From DAOVQB01 sp023128935 (GTDB lineage: Bacteria; Eisenbacteria; RBG-16-71-46; CAIMUX01; WJJG01): a stretch of 21,890 nucleotides of DNA. A program made the position numbers and the translations under genes. Each line of letters begins with the position of its first letter. Within the stretch, counting starts at the first letter, position 1. The stretch is taken from assembly GCA_030628905.1 (NCBI GenBank), contig DAOVQB010000064.1, positions 1 to 21,890 of the forward strand. Direction: 5' to 3'. This document shows, in pieces, positions 1 through 8,148 of the stretch. The notes under the pieces were generated by a model. The model saw nothing but the letters and a program-made list of their open reading frames with translations. It made no database searches and was not told where the DNA came from.

Positions 1-18
1 AGTTTAGGCTTATTGCGC

Positions 19-38
19 TGGAAAGCAGTGGAAAGTAG
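19..38. repeat. 10-bp micro tandem repeat
   Basis: Two head-to-tail copies of TGGAAAG(C/T)AG lie in non-coding sequence, followed by a third partial TGGG. Too short to assign a role. It is noted because short tandem duplications recur at gene boundaries across this window. The rest of 1-199 holds no gene I can support; it is the region downstream of the minus-strand lipoprotein gene. Confidence 0.5.
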
Positions 39-199
39 TGGGTAGCACGCCGCTTTGCCTCAGAACCTGGCAAAACTGTCTCCGTGAGATTTTCCTGGGG
101 ATTGATCTTTCGATATTTCACGGTTTTGGGACAGGCTCTATATACAATGAGTCCAACGGAGGGAAAACGCTAGGGCTTTGCTGGGATTTTGATTGGGCT

Positions 200-287
200 G
201 ACCGTCTTAGGGCCCGCGGCCAGCTATTTCGTTTTCCTACAGGACCGTCTTACTGGCCTTGTGACCAGCTATTTGGTTTTCCTGCAG
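200..287 (-). repeat. Tandem copy of the lipoprotein gene's 3' end (43/45 bp)
   Basis: Two adjacent imperfect units, 200-242 and 243-287, both begin GACCGTCTTA on the plus strand and end TTTTCCT(A/G)CAG. The right-hand unit contains the last codons and the TAG stop (269-271) of the minus-strand lipoprotein gene. The left-hand unit is a copy that keeps the AGGAAAAC-AAATAGCTGG core with one substitution and has a diverged middle section. The duplication therefore spans a stop codon and its downstream flank, without altering the reading frame of the gene. Confidence 0.8.
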
Positions 288-1024
288 GCGACGTGCTTCT
301 CCCGCACCACATAGGGCACCTGCTCAGTGACTGTTGTGGTGCACGGATACGTATAGGCTTGCTGGTATCCGAAGAATGGCGACAGCGTCTCGTGCACCGC
401 AGTCGATAGGTCGCCAGATCCATCTGTGTCCCAGATGACTGTTCCGCTTTCACTGTTCAGCATTCGCAGATTCCAGTTCGAGCCCCCGCGTGCGCCATAG
501 ACGGTTCCATGAACAATAGCCTGAATCCCATATACGCGGCGGAGCACAGCCATGATCTCCGGATCCATTGGCTCACCCCGCCCCAGCCTGTGGGAACCGA
601 ACACGCTCTCCAGCTCCGAGCGCGTGACAACCGAGAAGCGATTCGTACCGACGAGCCAATTCTCGATCACCTCACTCCAGTAGAGTGCCAGGTCGCTATT
701 GAATCCACGGACCTCCAATGGGTACACGGCTATCCGGCTATACTCCGCGACATCGATCTCTCCCGGGACCCACCGATGACCCTCGCAGGTTGTTTCTATC
801 TGTTTTGTCACTTCTTTGTATCTAGTGACTTCCCTGTAGCGCATCTCTGGAGCCTCGGCGGCCTTGGGGGTCATCACAATGTTGGCAGGGGGACTCGTAT
901 CGGCTTCGGCTTTGCTGTCTCCATTCGGGATGATCTTGCCCATCATCCTTGTTAGAGCGCAACCCCCGCAGAAGACCGCGGCGAGACAGAGGAAAACGCA
1001 CAATGAGCTGCGCAGGTTTATCAT
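269..1024 (-). CDS. CsgG/LpoB-like lipoprotein
   Basis: A 251-residue exported protein of unproven function. The start is placed at 1024 because a GGAAAGGGA ribosome site lies just upstream and a hydrophobic signal follows at once (residues 4-19). Cys22 in the context CGGC could be the lipidated residue, although Cys at -3 is unusual for a lipobox. A longer reading back to 1132 would run through a duplicated spacer and is rejected. Residues about 94-220 (IAVYPLEV, then VVTRSELESVF, then YGIQAIVHGTVYG) resemble the alpha/beta fold of CsgG, LpoB and TolB-N type periplasmic proteins, with the usual order of strand, helix, 'VxxRSELE' and 'A-HGTV'. The flanks are odd: residues 61-80 (REVTRYKEVTKQ) and 228-247 (TVTEQVPYVVREK) are short Val/Tyr/Arg-rich repeats of similar style. 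It lies 127 bp downstream of the kinase gene on the same strand and is probably co-transcribed. The fold call is by pattern only. Confidence 0.62.
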   Translation of the reverse strand: MINLRSSLCVFLCLAAVFCGGCALTRMMGKIIPNGDSKAEADTSPPANIVMTPKAAEAPEMRYREVTRYKEVTKQIETTCEGHRWVPGEIDVAEYSRIAVYPLEVRGFNSDLALYWSEVIENWLVGTNRFSVVTRSELESVFGSHRLGRGEPMDPEIMAVLRRVYGIQAIVHGTVYGARGGSNWNLRMLNSESGTVIWDTDGSGDLSTAVHETLSPFFGYQQAYTYPCTTTVTEQVPYVVREKHVACRKTK

Positions 1025-1044
1025 CGTTCCCTTTCCAAGCGCGG

Positions 1045-1072
1045 GTTCGGGATTCACATGAACATCCCGGAC
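1045..1072 (-). other. Inverted repeat in duplicated spacer, copy 1
   Basis: GTCCGGGAT and ATCCCGAAC (minus strand) can pair over nine positions with one mismatch around a ten-base loop, and the loop has its own TTCA/TGAA symmetry. There is no T-run after it, so it is not a classic terminator. It could stabilise or insulate the kinase-lipoprotein mRNA junction. Confidence 0.4.
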
Positions 1073-1119
1073 TCGTTCGCTACTGATCCGGATCGACGTC
1101 CTCCCTTTCCAAGCGCGGG

Positions 1120-1147
1120 GTTCGGGATTCACATGAACATCCCGGAC
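1120..1147 (-). other. Inverted repeat in duplicated spacer, copy 2
   Basis: Second copy of the same hairpin as at 1045-1072, carried by the 74-bp duplication and lying directly after the kinase stop codon. The hairpin core is identical in both copies, while the substitutions fall outside it. That is suggestive of, but far too little to prove, selection on the structure. Confidence 0.4.
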
Positions 1148-1151
1148 TCGT

Positions 1152-3797
1152 TCACTGCTGATCCGAATCGAAGTTCTCCACTAACCAGATGTCGGACTGC
1201 TGTTCGCCAACTGCACAGACGAATCTCCTTCCATCTGAAGTCATGGCGATAGAGGCGACATCGTCGAACGGTAGCGTGACGACGGTATCGATCTCGCCGC
1301 CAGTTGCCGGAACGCGGCAGATTAATGGCTTCTCCTTGCCCCGGGTATAGATCCAATCGCCATCCGCGGACCATCCGAAGAGATAGAAGAACCGTCCTCG
1401 GCTCAGTAGCGACTGGGAGGCATTCCCCAAAGAGATAACCCACAGCCCCCCAGCGTTTACCCACTTGCCGTGCGTGTCGATGACAAAGCGGTTCCAATCA
1501 ACAGCTACCCTGTGCCCATGAGGACAATACTGGGCGTCAAACATGCCACCCAAAGAATCGTTCGGCACCAAAGGCGTCTCTTGCCCAGTCCTTGGATCCA
1601 GAATGCGATAACCTCGATTCTCGGTCTGCTGATACAGTACCCTTGCGCCAGGCGACCAGGTAAGAGGTCCTGCTGGGTTGCTGCTGCTGAATGTGCGCTG
1701 GATGCCGCCGTTGGCATTGATTATCGCCACCCGGTATGCCTCCCCATCAAAGACCGAGAAGGCAATCTGCCTTCCGTTGGGAGACCAGGCTGGGCAGCGA
1801 TTCTGTCTGTGAGTCTGGGTGAGCTGTTTCCGATCGCCTCCCTCAATTGGCATGGTGAAGATGTGTTGTTCCACCCCGGATGACACGGCAAATGCGACGC
1901 GACGACCGTCTGGAGAGATGGAAGGCGAGAGAATCTCGGCAGTGCCGCTCGTGAGTTGTTTTGTCTTGACGCCGCACTTGCCCGGGGAACTCTTTAGATC
2001 CACCAGCCACAGGTTCGCCGGTGACAGGTCCTTCACAAACAACAGCCGCTTGGCATCGTTGGATAGAGAGATGAACCCATCTGTCTGCAGTCCTGCGAGC
2101 ACGAGCATTGGTTTGCCAAGAGGTGTTCCGAGATGGGGGTCCACCGGGAGTTTCATGAGGTCTTCGACCTCTCCCCTTTTCTGCAGGTAATAGATAGCAT
2201 CGCCCTGCGGTGACCAGCGGGGCGCGGAGACCTCAGCAGCGATCGCTCTGGTCAGGATCCTTCCATCCACACGGACAGTCCAGATAGCCAGATCACCAGG
2301 ACTGGGCGTCCTGAACAACATCAGATCCCCGTTCGGCGACCAGTCGAGGCAGTCCATGCGTTCAAAAGGTACGTCCACAGAGGCAGGGGAGAACTCGCCC
2401 GACTCTCTGTCAGCGAAGCGGATCTTCTTGCGTGGAGTGGCGACCGCAAACAGGGAACCATCGGGAGACCACGCAAGTGAGTAGGAGCCGGATACGCCCC
2501 CAAAGGGATACCGGCGGAATGTACCTCCATGCCGCGGCACAAGGCATGCACCCCAGACCGAATCATTCCCGGCCTTGAACAGGAGTTCACTGCCGTCTGG
2601 CGCCCACCGGAGATCCGTCACGGCCTGATCCTCAAAGAGCTGCATGGGTTGTCCGCCGGATAGATCCTGGACCATCACCCGCCTTTGCTCCGGACCTCTT
2701 CCACGAACGTATGCAATATGCATTCCGTTTGGAGAGATGGCGGCTGACGAGGCATTGCTGAAGAACGTGATCCGTTTCCAGTCAATGGCGGCAGGTAGTG
2801 CTGATTTCTTTTTGGACAGTGTAAGTAGGCTCGTCATAAGAATCACTGCCGCGACGACGCCAGCCACTATCCAGAGCGCCTTGACTTTCGATGGAGGCGC
2901 CTCAATGGTCGCCAGTTTGCCGCTCGGCTGACTCAGCGCTTCGGCCTCCCGCTTCAGGTCAGCAAGCAGATCATCTACATGCTGGTATCTCAGCTCTCTT
3001 TTCTTCTCTAAAGTCTTGTCGATGATTCGTTGAAGTCCTTCCGGTGGATTTGACTTGTATCGGGCAATCGGTTCCGGTGTTTCATTTAGGAGGGCTTGGA
3101 GGGTTGAGGCATCATTGCCTCTCTTGAAAGGCGACCGGCCTGCTAGCATCTCGTAGAGCACAAGACCAAAGGAAAAGATATCCGAGCGCTCATCGGCCAC
3201 CTGGCCCCCAAGCTGCTCGGGTGACATGTATCCGACGGTGCCCAGGGCCGATCCGGTCTTGGTCAGTTTGCTCTCGCCCTCAATGCTCGCGAGGCCAAAA
3301 TCAAGAAGCTTCGGCCTGCCCTCAGAGTCGATGATGATATTGGCTGGCTTGATGTCACGATGGATGATGCCAGCCTGATGAGCTTTCCTGAGTCCTTCAC
3401 AGATCTGTACGGCAAGGTTTAGGATCTCCGTGACGGGCAACTCTATATCTCGAAGGACATGCTTAAGGGATTGCCCCTCCACGTGCTCCATCACGATATA
3501 TGGGCGGCCGTAGTACTCGTTGACTTCGTGGATCGTAACAATTCCAGGATGAATCAGCGCTGCGGTGGCTTTTGCCTCCCGAATGAAGCGTTCCTTGAAG
3601 TCCTCATCGGTGACGCTCTCCGATGGCATGAACTTCAGAGCTACGGGACGAGTCAGCTCTGTATCCTCAGCAAGGTATACCTCGCCCATGCCTCCGGAAG
3701 CGATCCTCTCAAGGATCGTGTAGTGCGAGACCACCGTGCCTTCCGTGATAAGCGAAAAGAGCCTGGTGTCGCTGGCTTCTCGAGCTCCCTCTGGCAT
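1152..3797 (-). CDS. Transmembrane Ser/Thr protein kinase with WD40-like propeller
   Basis: An 881-residue Pkn/Hanks-type kinase that should phosphorylate Ser/Thr on unknown cytoplasmic targets. Kinase domain about 26-285: Gly loop IASGGMGEVYLAED (32-45), catalytic Lys55, Glu74, HRDIKPAN with Asp148, DFG 166-168, and GTVGYMSPEQ activation segment (186-195). All key residues are present, so it should be active. One transmembrane helix lies at about 306-327. After it, about 340-870 is a run of WSPDG/SPNG-type motifs (such as RWAPDGSELLF, SISPDGRRVAFAV, AWSPNGRQIAFSV) typical of TolB/PD40-like beta-propellers, probably facing the periplasm. The ATG at 3797 is preceded by GGAG at a spacing of eight. 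It is divergent from the glycoside hydrolase operon, with the lipoprotein gene downstream. Control of either neighbour is only an inference. Confidence 0.93.
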   Translation of the reverse strand: MPEGAREASDTRLFSLITEGTVVSHYTILERIASGGMGEVYLAEDTELTRPVALKFMPSESVTDEDFKERFIREAKATAALIHPGIVTIHEVNEYYGRPYIVMEHVEGQSLKHVLRDIELPVTEILNLAVQICEGLRKAHQAGIIHRDIKPANIIIDSEGRPKLLDFGLASIEGESKLTKTGSALGTVGYMSPEQLGGQVADERSDIFSFGLVLYEMLAGRSPFKRGNDASTLQALLNETPEPIARYKSNPPEGLQRIIDKTLEKKRELRYQHVDDLLADLKREAEALSQPSGKLATIEAPPSKVKALWIVAGVVAAVILMTSLLTLSKKKSALPAAIDWKRITFFSNASSAAISPNGMHIAYVRGRGPEQRRVMVQDLSGGQPMQLFEDQAVTDLRWAPDGSELLFKAGNDSVWGACLVPRHGGTFRRYPFGGVSGSYSLAWSPDGSLFAVATPRKKIRFADRESGEFSPASVDVPFERMDCLDWSPNGDLMLFRTPSPGDLAIWTVRVDGRILTRAIAAEVSAPRWSPQGDAIYYLQKRGEVEDLMKLPVDPHLGTPLGKPMLVLAGLQTDGFISLSNDAKRLLFVKDLSPANLWLVDLKSSPGKCGVKTKQLTSGTAEILSPSISPDGRRVAFAVSSGVEQHIFTMPIEGGDRKQLTQTHRQNRCPAWSPNGRQIAFSVFDGEAYRVAIINANGGIQRTFSSSNPAGPLTWSPGARVLYQQTENRGYRILDPRTGQETPLVPNDSLGGMFDAQYCPHGHRVAVDWNRFVIDTHGKWVNAGGLWVISLGNASQSLLSRGRFFYLFGWSADGDWIYTRGKEKPLICRVPATGGEIDTVVTLPFDDVASIAMTSDGRRFVCAVGEQQSDIWLVENFDSDQQ

Positions 3798-3809
3798 TCC
3801 CTATGCTCC

Positions 3810-3826
3810 AACCGGATTGGCCGGTT
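3810..3826 (-). promoter_or_regulatory. Inverted repeat next to the kinase ribosome site
   Basis: AACCGG-ATTGG-CCGGTT is a perfect 6-bp inverted repeat with a five-base loop. It abuts the GGAG ribosome site of the kinase gene (3806-3809 on the minus strand). The position fits an operator or a 5'-leader hairpin modulating kinase expression. This is inference from position and symmetry. Confidence 0.4.
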
Positions 3827-4094
3827 ACCCTCCACTCGGGTGCAGTCGGGCATTGCTGCCCTGGGTCAGGGCGGCTGGATTGCGTCCAGTCGAAGTTCAG
3901 GTTAATGAATCGCGCTGGAAGGGGGCTATCTGGAGGATCTTCTTCGCCCTGCTAGTTTCTGTCGACCCCGGACCTTAGGGCTCGCGCAAGAATAACTTCC
4001 CATTTTTCTCCGGTCCCGAACGCCGGAGGCTGCGGTTTTGCGCTTGATGTTCCATAGCGCTCCGGGTTTGATGGCCGCATGTCGGGAGTCGCAG

Positions 4095-4116
4095 GGGCAA
4101 AGGCCCAGATTTGCCC
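4095..4116. promoter_or_regulatory. Inverted repeat in the divergent spacer
   Basis: GGGCAAA and TTTGCCC form a perfect 7-bp inverted repeat separated by eight bases. Arm length and spacing resemble a binding site for a dimeric repressor. It lies about 125 bp upstream of the glycoside hydrolase start, so it could control that operon. No T-run follows, so a terminator role is unlikely. Confidence 0.4.
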
Positions 4117-4228
4117 ACTAGTGATACTGTGCGGCTACGGGCGTTGGCAGGCTTATTCCAAGGCCGCGGCCGGGTTTCCCGTAGGAAATCCAGCAGATAA
4201 GATTCGTTCCACAGGAGCTATTCTCTTC

Positions 4229-4237
4229 AAGGGGGGG
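4229..4237 (+). promoter_or_regulatory. G-run ribosome binding site of the GH9 gene
   Basis: AA followed by seven consecutive Gs, ending five bases before the ATG at 4243. It can pair with the anti-Shine-Dalgarno in several registers. It supports this start over the in-frame ATG at 4261, which would cut off the positive n-region of the signal peptide. The homopolymer is also a plausible slippage site. Confidence 0.6.
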
Positions 4238-4242
4238 CCTGG

Positions 4243-6594
4243 ATGAGGATTCGAAAGAGCATGTGGGGGGTCTGTTCCGCGGCTTGTCTCGCTGTCTTGA
4301 TTGGGGGGTGTTTCAGCGGCGCAGCCGGGGAGGAGCTGGAGGGGCCGATGCCCACGCTGCGGGCATGGCCGATGGCATTGGAGAAGCAGCATGCCTTCGG
4401 GGATCACTGGGTCCAGCGGACGGACCTGCTCGTATTGTGCGATCTGAGTGAAGGACAGATCCACGCGAGCATCTACCAGAACAAGAATAAGGTGAGATTG
4501 ACATTCCGTCTCTCGGATGCGGCTTCCCATGGTCAGACGAGCGTGGATGCAACCTTGGGTTTCGATCCAACCTACTTCTTCATCAAGGGCATGCCTGTTC
4601 TGATAGACACAGCTACGGGCCGAGAGAGAGAGATCGACTACCGGTTTGAAGATGAGAAGATCATTTTTGGCAGCGTGAAGGCCTGTGGTGACCTGAAGTA
4701 TGTAGAGTTCGCGGTTTGTTCCCGCAAGCTGCGCAACCGCAGCGAGCTTACGATCGAGGAGAAGCTGAAGCAGGCCCGGACAATCAGGTGGATACGGCAG
4801 AAGACAAGTTCCTGGTGTCCGTTGGCCACGGGGCAGATCATCGCTCAGGAGACCCTGAGACCGATCGTATGTCACGGCGGATACGACGTGGAGGGCACGA
4901 AGACCGCAGTGGTTTGGGCGAACGGCCAGAAGCTCACGGGCAGGTTTGAGCTGATAGATGTCCTCCGCAATAGGCAGCACCCTGCGCCGCAGCCCGCTGT
5001 TTATAGCGGTGAACTCAAAGAGGTTGGCTTTCATGCGTGGGGCGGGAATAACTACATCGCAGATTTCTCCGATTTCAAACGAGAGGGGTTGTATCTGGTT
5101 CGGCTTCACGTGAAAGCGACCAAGGATGTGATGGATTCTTATACATTCCACATCAAAAGGGGCTTGTATCTCGAACTGGCGAAGAAGGCGGGGCGATGGT
5201 TTTACTATCAGCGCTGCGGAATGGAGGTGCCTGGCTTTCACAAGGCGTGCCACACAGAGGATGCGGTTATAAGGACGGATGGCACGAAAGTCGATGTCTC
5301 AGGCGGCTGGCACGATGCCGGAGACTATGGAAAGTGGATCGGCCCGGGAGCTATCGGGATTATGGCGCTGGCGACCTTACAAGAAGAGTTCGGCAGCGAA
5401 CTAGACGAGACCCTCGGCGGCAAGCCGAGATTCGTGGATGAAGCGGCGTGGGAAGCGCAATATCTCTGCAAGACCTATTGGGATGGGGCATTTCACGCGG
5501 GCTTCACGCCCGACTTTGAAGATGTTTGCACCTGGCTTGGAGCGCCGGAGCAAGAGCCACCGCGGGTAGTCAGAGAAGAGGAGATGCTGGAGAACAAGTA
5601 CGGCTATACGGGCGGGCCCGGTATCAGCTGGACGGGTTCTTGCCTAGCCAGAACTGGAAGGCTTCTACTGGCGCATGATAGCGAGCTTGCGGAGAAATGC
5701 CTGTCGATTGCCGGGGATGTTTATGAGCTTGACCGCTCAGTGGATCTATCAAAACCGGAATACGAAGAGAAGCTGAATTCATACCTCTGGTTAGAAACGG
5801 GCCTGTTGATGACAGCAATCGATCTGTATCAAGTCACTAATGAGGCGAAATACAGCAAGGATGCGCAAAGGAGGGTTAGGAACATCCTGGACCTTCAGGA
5901 CGAGGAAGGTTGGTTCTCGTTTGACAAAGCCCGGACATCGGATAGGTACTCAGAATGTCGCTTTCACCTGTTCGCGCTCTATGAGTATCTGAAGCATAAC
6001 CCTGACAGCAAGCTGAACAACCGCATCAGAGACGCGTTCGAGCGCTGGGCAGACTACAATATGCAATTTGCCCATTTGTCCAGCTTCGGGCAGATCGGCG
6101 GAATAGAAGAAGATGAAGGCCCGAGGAATCTGTATAATAGCAACTATCGCAACAGGCGGGTGGGAGCTTTCGCCTGGGGACTGGCAACGGCAGCAATCCT
6201 TCTCGAGAAGCGTGAGTACCTTGAGGCAGCTGAGCGGCAGATCCAATGGATCGTTGGACTCAACCCAGCCGATGTCTCCATGATGGCTGGAGTCGGGAGA
6301 GGTCCAGGGTGCTATCACCACCGCTACTGCTTCATGGAGGGCTGCGAGGATGGCGTTGTACCTGGCGGCATTCTGAACGGGATTCTCAGTGGAACTGGCG
6401 GCATCACCTATCTGGGCGACAACGACACTAAGAACTTCGTGATGGCGAAGGTTCCTATAGATTATCCGATATTCGACACGGATGCCCATGGTTGGACTTA
6501 CGCCTATGCGACGAATGAGTACTGGGCGCGAAATAGCGCCTGGTTTATCATGGGGGCGTTCCAGGTGGAGAAGGCATCCAGAGGGCTGCGATGA
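4243..6594 (+). CDS. Glycoside hydrolase family 9 (endoglucanase/cellulase-like) lipoprotein
   Basis: 783 residues. The signal peptide ends in LIGGC, so Cys23 is probably lipidated and the enzyme membrane-anchored outside the cytoplasm. Residues about 35-190 form an extra N-terminal domain I cannot name; its pattern is compatible with a beta-sandwich such as a carbohydrate-binding or DOMON-like domain. About 203-305 resembles the CelD_N Ig-like domain that precedes many GH9 catalytic domains. About 308-775 is the catalytic (alpha/alpha)6 domain: GGWHDAGDYGKW (Asp358 and Asp361, base region), IVGLNP then CYHHR (His692/His693), and ATNEYWARNSAW with the acid Glu759. All hallmark residues are present. 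Family members mostly cut beta-1,4-glucans, though exo-acting, cello-oligosaccharide and glucosamine-specific members exist, so the substrate is uncertain. It is first in an operon with a sodium/solute symporter 40 bp downstream. Confidence 0.93.
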   Translation: MRIRKSMWGVCSAACLAVLIGGCFSGAAGEELEGPMPTLRAWPMALEKQHAFGDHWVQRTDLLVLCDLSEGQIHASIYQNKNKVRLTFRLSDAASHGQTSVDATLGFDPTYFFIKGMPVLIDTATGREREIDYRFEDEKIIFGSVKACGDLKYVEFAVCSRKLRNRSELTIEEKLKQARTIRWIRQKTSSWCPLATGQIIAQETLRPIVCHGGYDVEGTKTAVVWANGQKLTGRFELIDVLRNRQHPAPQPAVYSGELKEVGFHAWGGNNYIADFSDFKREGLYLVRLHVKATKDVMDSYTFHIKRGLYLELAKKAGRWFYYQRCGMEVPGFHKACHTEDAVIRTDGTKVDVSGGWHDAGDYGKWIGPGAIGIMALATLQEEFGSELDETLGGKPRFVDEAAWEAQYLCKTYWDGAFHAGFTPDFEDVCTWLGAPEQEPPRVVREEEMLENKYGYTGGPGISWTGSCLARTGRLLLAHDSELAEKCLSIAGDVYELDRSVDLSKPEYEEKLNSYLWLETGLLMTAIDLYQVTNEAKYSKDAQRRVRNILDLQDEEGWFSFDKARTSDRYSECRFHLFALYEYLKHNPDSKLNNRIRDAFERWADYNMQFAHLSSFGQIGGIEEDEGPRNLYNSNYRNRRVGAFAWGLATAAILLEKREYLEAAERQIQWIVGLNPADVSMMAGVGRGPGCYHHRYCFMEGCEDGVVPGGILNGILSGTGGITYLGDNDTKNFVMAKVPIDYPIFDTDAHGWTYAYATNEYWARNSAWFIMGAFQVEKASRGLR

Positions 6595-6634
6595 AGATGA
6601 CCCGTAGCTAAGCCACCACTCAAGGGGAGGTTCT

Positions 6635-8146
6635 ATGATAGGTGGGTTGGACCTTTTCATTGTGATCTTCTTCATCGTGGGGGTGTTTATTGTCGGGCTA
6701 TACTTCAAAAGGTTCGTTCACACCTCAGAGGACTTCTTCCTCGCTGGACGGAAGCTTGCCTGGTGGGTAATCGGTATGTCGATTATCGGGACCAACATCG
6801 GGTCCTATGACTATGTTGGCGGGGCTGGTGCCGCCTATGACGTCGGCATTGCCCAAGCCAACTATGAGTGGCTGGGCGCAATACCGGCTATGGTCCTCTC
6901 GGCGCTGCTCTTTGTTCCCTACTACTGGCGAGCCGGGGCCTACACTGTTCCGGAATACTTAGGGATGCGCTACAACCAACCGGTCAGGATTGTCGAAGCG
7001 CTGCTGTGGGGATCGTTCCTAATATGCTGTATCGCCATCTTTTTCTGGGCGAGTGGAGTGATGCTCGAAACCTATGTTGGCTGGCCCATCTGGCTGGGGA
7101 TACTCGTCACGGCCGTTGTTGTTGGCATCTACACGGTAACCGGCGGCCTTACTGCCGTGGCCATGACGGACGTCATTCAGCTTGCAGTCATGCTGGTTGG
7201 TGGGCTTGCTGTGTCCATCATCGGATTCCACGAGGTGGGTGGATGGAGTGGACTAGTCGAGAAAATCTCCCCAGAGCATCCCGACCATTTCAAACTTTTC
7301 CTTCCCTTGAGCCACGAGAGCTATCCATGGCTGGGGATGATCTTTGGATTGGGACTAGTGCTGTCCCCCGCCTGGTGGTGTTGCCATCAGGCGATTATCC
7401 AGAGGACACTGGGAGCGCGATCCGAATGGGACGCAAAAGCGGGAATGCTTAGTGCGACCTTTCTTAAAACCCTCGTTCCCATACTATATGTTCTGCCGGG
7501 CCTTTTTGTCCTGGCCCTGTGTGCGGAGCCCTTGGCGGACATGGACCAAGCACTCCCCTGGGCGATCAAGAATCTCCTGCCTGTGGGGCTCGCCGGCCTT
7601 GTCTTCGCAGCCTTCCTAGCCGCCATATTCTCAAGCGTGGATTCTACACTGAATTCGGCGGTGACGATCTGGACTAGGGATATTTACCAGAACCTATTCG
7701 TGAGGAATGCATCCGATCAACACTATCTCAGGTTTGGTCGCATGCTAACTTTGGTATTCGTGATCATAGGGGCCTTCTTGGCAGAGCCTTTAACTACGAG
7801 CTTCAAGGGCATTTACCAGGCGATGCAGAATCTGCTGACCATCTTCCAGGGACCCACTCTTGCGACCGTGCTATTGGGCATTATGTGGGCAAGGGCCACG
7901 CAGTGGGGTGGGTTGTTCGGTTTGCTGGGTGGAGTGGCGTGTTCTGCGATATTGCACAGCACAGGGATGAACTTCCTGTATGTGGCATGGTGGTCCTTTG
8001 TGGTGGCGCTGCTCGTTAACGTCCTGATTAGCCTTTTCACCAAACCGGAGCCGGTCGAGAAACTGAGGGGATTGGTCTACGGACTGGTGATGAAGGATGA
8101 GCAGGTACAGGAGAACCTCGCCAGCCGAGTGGAAGGAGGCGATTAG
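6635..8146 (+). CDS. SSS-family sodium/solute symporter
   Basis: 503 residues with about 13 hydrophobic segments, the usual size for the sodium:solute symporter (SSS, SLC5-like) family. It should take up a small solute with Na+. Recognisable features: the N-terminal FFLAGRKLAWWVIGMSIIGT segment (34-53) typical of the first helices, GGLTAVAMTDVIQLAVML (170-187) matching the family signature region, and FSSVDSTLNS (332-341) at the position of the Na2-site Ser pair of vSGLT (here Ser333/Ser334). A GGGGAGG ribosome site precedes the ATG. It lies between the GH9 enzyme and two tiny membrane proteins, so a sugar or oligosaccharide product is the likely cargo. Amino acids or other solutes cannot be excluded from sequence alone. 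Confidence 0.93.
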   Translation: MIGGLDLFIVIFFIVGVFIVGLYFKRFVHTSEDFFLAGRKLAWWVIGMSIIGTNIGSYDYVGGAGAAYDVGIAQANYEWLGAIPAMVLSALLFVPYYWRAGAYTVPEYLGMRYNQPVRIVEALLWGSFLICCIAIFFWASGVMLETYVGWPIWLGILVTAVVVGIYTVTGGLTAVAMTDVIQLAVMLVGGLAVSIIGFHEVGGWSGLVEKISPEHPDHFKLFLPLSHESYPWLGMIFGLGLVLSPAWWCCHQAIIQRTLGARSEWDAKAGMLSATFLKTLVPILYVLPGLFVLALCAEPLADMDQALPWAIKNLLPVGLAGLVFAAFLAAIFSSVDSTLNSAVTIWTRDIYQNLFVRNASDQHYLRFGRMLTLVFVIIGAFLAEPLTTSFKGIYQAMQNLLTIFQGPTLATVLLGIMWARATQWGGLFGLLGGVACSAILHSTGMNFLYVAWWSFVVALLVNVLISLFTKPEPVEKLRGLVYGLVMKDEQVQENLASRVEGGD

Positions 8147-8148
8147 GG

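Larger units (their letters stand above)
1029..1177 (-). repeat. 74-bp tandem duplication of kinase 3' end and spacer
   Basis: Units 1029-1102 and 1103-1177 match except for one indel and about five substitutions. Read on the minus strand, the unit covers the last seven codons of the kinase gene, its stop, the intergenic spacer and a GGAAAGGGA ribosome-binding core. In the native copy the stop is TGA (1154-1152). In the duplicate TGA has become CGA, and a TAG one codon earlier takes over. Only the 1029-1102 copy leads into a start codon, that of the lipoprotein gene at 1024. The duplication roughly doubles the spacer between the two genes. Confidence 0.9.
3798..4242. other. Divergent intergenic region, no gene
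   Basis: 445 bp between the divergent kinase and glycoside hydrolase genes. It should hold both promoters, but I could not find a convincing -35/-10 pair on either strand. It contains two clean inverted repeats (3810-3826 and 4095-4116, listed separately). A weaker one with a single-base bulge lies near 4170-4188 (GGTTTCC / GGAAATCC). No credible short reading frame with a ribosome site was seen. Confidence 0.6.

Noticed and set aside
1025..1132. Longer lipoprotein gene starting at 1132
   Set aside because: The extra 36 residues would be translated from duplicated spacer sequence and would bury the signal peptide; the start at 1024 has a good ribosome site.
4153..5253. 366-codon open frame on the minus strand opposite the GH9 gene
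   Set aside because: It lies wholly against a well-supported enzyme gene, has no recognisable domain or ribosome site, and reads as an antisense shadow of it.
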